Source: Bacteroidota bacterium
GTDB lineage: Bacteria > Bacteroidota > Ignavibacteria > Kapaibacteriales > UBA2268
DNA length: 6,927 nucleotides
Reading direction: 5' to 3'
Assembly (NCBI GenBank): GCA_022708005.1
Contig: JAKIZN010000081.1
Span: forward strand, 1 to 6,927
The stretch's first letter is position 1, and every line of letters starts with the position of its first letter. The translations under genes were made by a program, and so were the position numbers. Below are positions 6,034 through 6,927 of this stretch, piece after piece. The notes beneath the pieces were generated by a model. That model was given only the letters and a program-made list of their open reading frames with translations. It was not told the origin of the DNA and did no database searches.

Positions 6034-6927
6034 TTATTTATCGACATCATCATCAAGGCTGTAGTTAAACTCAACTTTACTTTGACTGACTATTTCGCTT
6101 AAAATATTGTTTAAATATCCCTGCTTAGTTGCCAATTTATACCGCTCAATTAAAATTGGGATATTTATTATTTCTTCTATACAACTCAAATATTTCTCAA
6201 CTATTGAGTTAATCGAGTACCATTTTACTGCATTTTCTCTAAGATTTTCAAGCAATGTTTCGGTTGTTGCTTCTGATTTAATTACAAAAGTTATTGGATA
6301 ACGCTCAATTTTTTCAATATCAAGGAAATATTTCTTAACATCTAACGTTTCGGTTACTTGAAAAAATCGCCCTAATGGCTTCATTACAAAATCAATTCCG
6401 CCGTCGTTCGCGTTTGTTCTGCCTGTTTTGTATAATTTTAAATTTTCTTTCATTAAATTGTCAATGTCAAAACCCCAATAAATAACTTGTTCGTGATAAT
6501 AGTACTTTAAGATTGAGTAACTTACTATTTCAAAAAGTCTTGCATCAACATTCTGCGACAGCAAACTCAAGATGAAGCTTTGAATTTTTTCTGAATCTTT
6601 ACCCTCAATTTTCTGTAGTTGCTCGCAAGTCTTTATAAATCTTTCAAATGCGTCTTTTTTCGCTTTCGTGTATTCATCAATGATTGTAATTATTGCATTA
6701 GCAATGTTGTACTTACGCCTACCTAATTTGATTTCAATCAAACTTTCGTTAATCCAATATCTATTGCTTTCCAAATTTCTAATAATCGGCATTACTTCGG
6801 AAGTTGGGAAAAACTTTTGAAACTCGGAATTTAAGCGATTGTTTAACGCATGATTTTGCAGTTTGCTGCCAAACGGTAGTTCCCTTTGCCTCTGAAGTAG
6901 TTTGCTAGAAATCGCACCTTCATATTT
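6034..6927 (-). CDS. Probable type II restriction endonuclease, PD-(D/E)XK-like (5' end beyond window)
   Basis: The first visible ATG (6792) is probably internal. The same frame stays open without a stop to base 6927, adding 45 residues with protein-like content (LLQRQRELPFGSKLQNHALN, then FQKFFPTSEV). At least 297 residues are therefore visible and the start is outside. Likely nuclease elements are a helix with Glu (DARLFEIVSYSILKYYY, Glu codon 6531-6529), the block TGRTNANDGGIDFVM (Asp codons 6405-6403 and 6393-6391) and PLGRFFQVTETLD (Glu codon 6351-6349). This order resembles a PD-(D/E)XK core of the GID...(Q/E)x(K/T) kind, although the usual Lys of ExK is not in the standard place. Tyr- and Ile-rich helices follow. 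I recall this as a restriction-endonuclease-type family but cannot name the subtype or recognition site. It is visibly more AT-rich than its neighbours, consistent with horizontal transfer. A partner methyltransferase would have to be beyond the right edge. It could instead be another nuclease of unknown role. Confidence 0.6.
   Translation of the reverse strand, partial: KYEGAISSKLLQRQRELPFGSKLQNHALNNRLNSEFQKFFPTSEVMPIIRNLESNRYWINESLIEIKLGRRKYNIANAIITIIDEYTKAKKDAFERFIKTCEQLQKIEGKDSEKIQSFILSLLSQNVDARLFEIVSYSILKYYYHEQVIYWGFDIDNLMKENLKLYKTGRTNANDGGIDFVMKPLGRFFQVTETLDVKKYFLDIEKIERYPITFVIKSEATTETLLENLRENAVKWYSINSIVEKYLSCIEEIINIPILIERYKLATKQGYLNNILSEIVSQSKVEFNYSLDDDVDK

Noticed and set aside
6034..6927. 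Assignment of the nuclease-like protein to a named type II family such as ApaLI
   Set aside because: I could not match its motifs to a specific named enzyme with confidence, so only a general call is given.

Overview
This is an AT-rich bacterial window holding five real protein genes and one gene running off the right edge that resembles a restriction endonuclease. The gene complement suggests a Gram-negative member of the Bacteroidota/Chlorobi (FCB) group, possibly Ignavibacteria- or Kapabacteria-like. The evidence is a short TonB-dependent outer-membrane receptor, a small two-helix GC-x-SGC membrane protein of the DUF6132 kind, a family I pyrophosphatase with the long loop before DGDPxD that is common in that group, and a TAnnTTTG promoter-like motif. 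The placement is an inference, because no rRNA or other marker gene lies here.

Layout: (1) 1-646 (+) is the 3' part of a soluble inorganic pyrophosphatase whose start lies left of the window. (2) 647-816 is a convergent intergenic gap with a perfect 15-bp palindrome (696-728) and a hairpin at the end of the next gene. (3) 817-2745 (-) is a TonB-dependent receptor whose start codon abuts an unusual inverted repeat enclosing a tandem 10-bp repeat. (4) 2846-3037 (-) is a tiny membrane protein just upstream of the receptor. (5) 3038-3315 is a divergent intergenic region with several short inverted repeats but no gene. (6) 3316-4881 (+) is a carboxyltransferase (beta) subunit of propionyl-CoA/acyl-CoA carboxylase. 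(7) 4969-5997 (+) is the heat-shock repressor HrcA, without grpE or dnaJ directly behind it. (8) 6034-6927 (-) is a probable type II restriction endonuclease, convergent with hrcA. Its reading frame stays open to the window edge, 45 codons beyond its first visible ATG.

The genes look like separate housekeeping units: pyrophosphate hydrolysis, outer-membrane uptake, propionate or odd-chain acyl-CoA metabolism and stress control. They do not form one pathway. The accessory element is the restriction-enzyme-like gene; any partner methyltransferase would have to lie beyond position 6927. I found no tRNA, rRNA, CRISPR array, insertion sequence or clear new multi-gene system. The most interesting non-coding signals are the 696-728 palindrome and the composite repeat at the receptor start (2745-2779).
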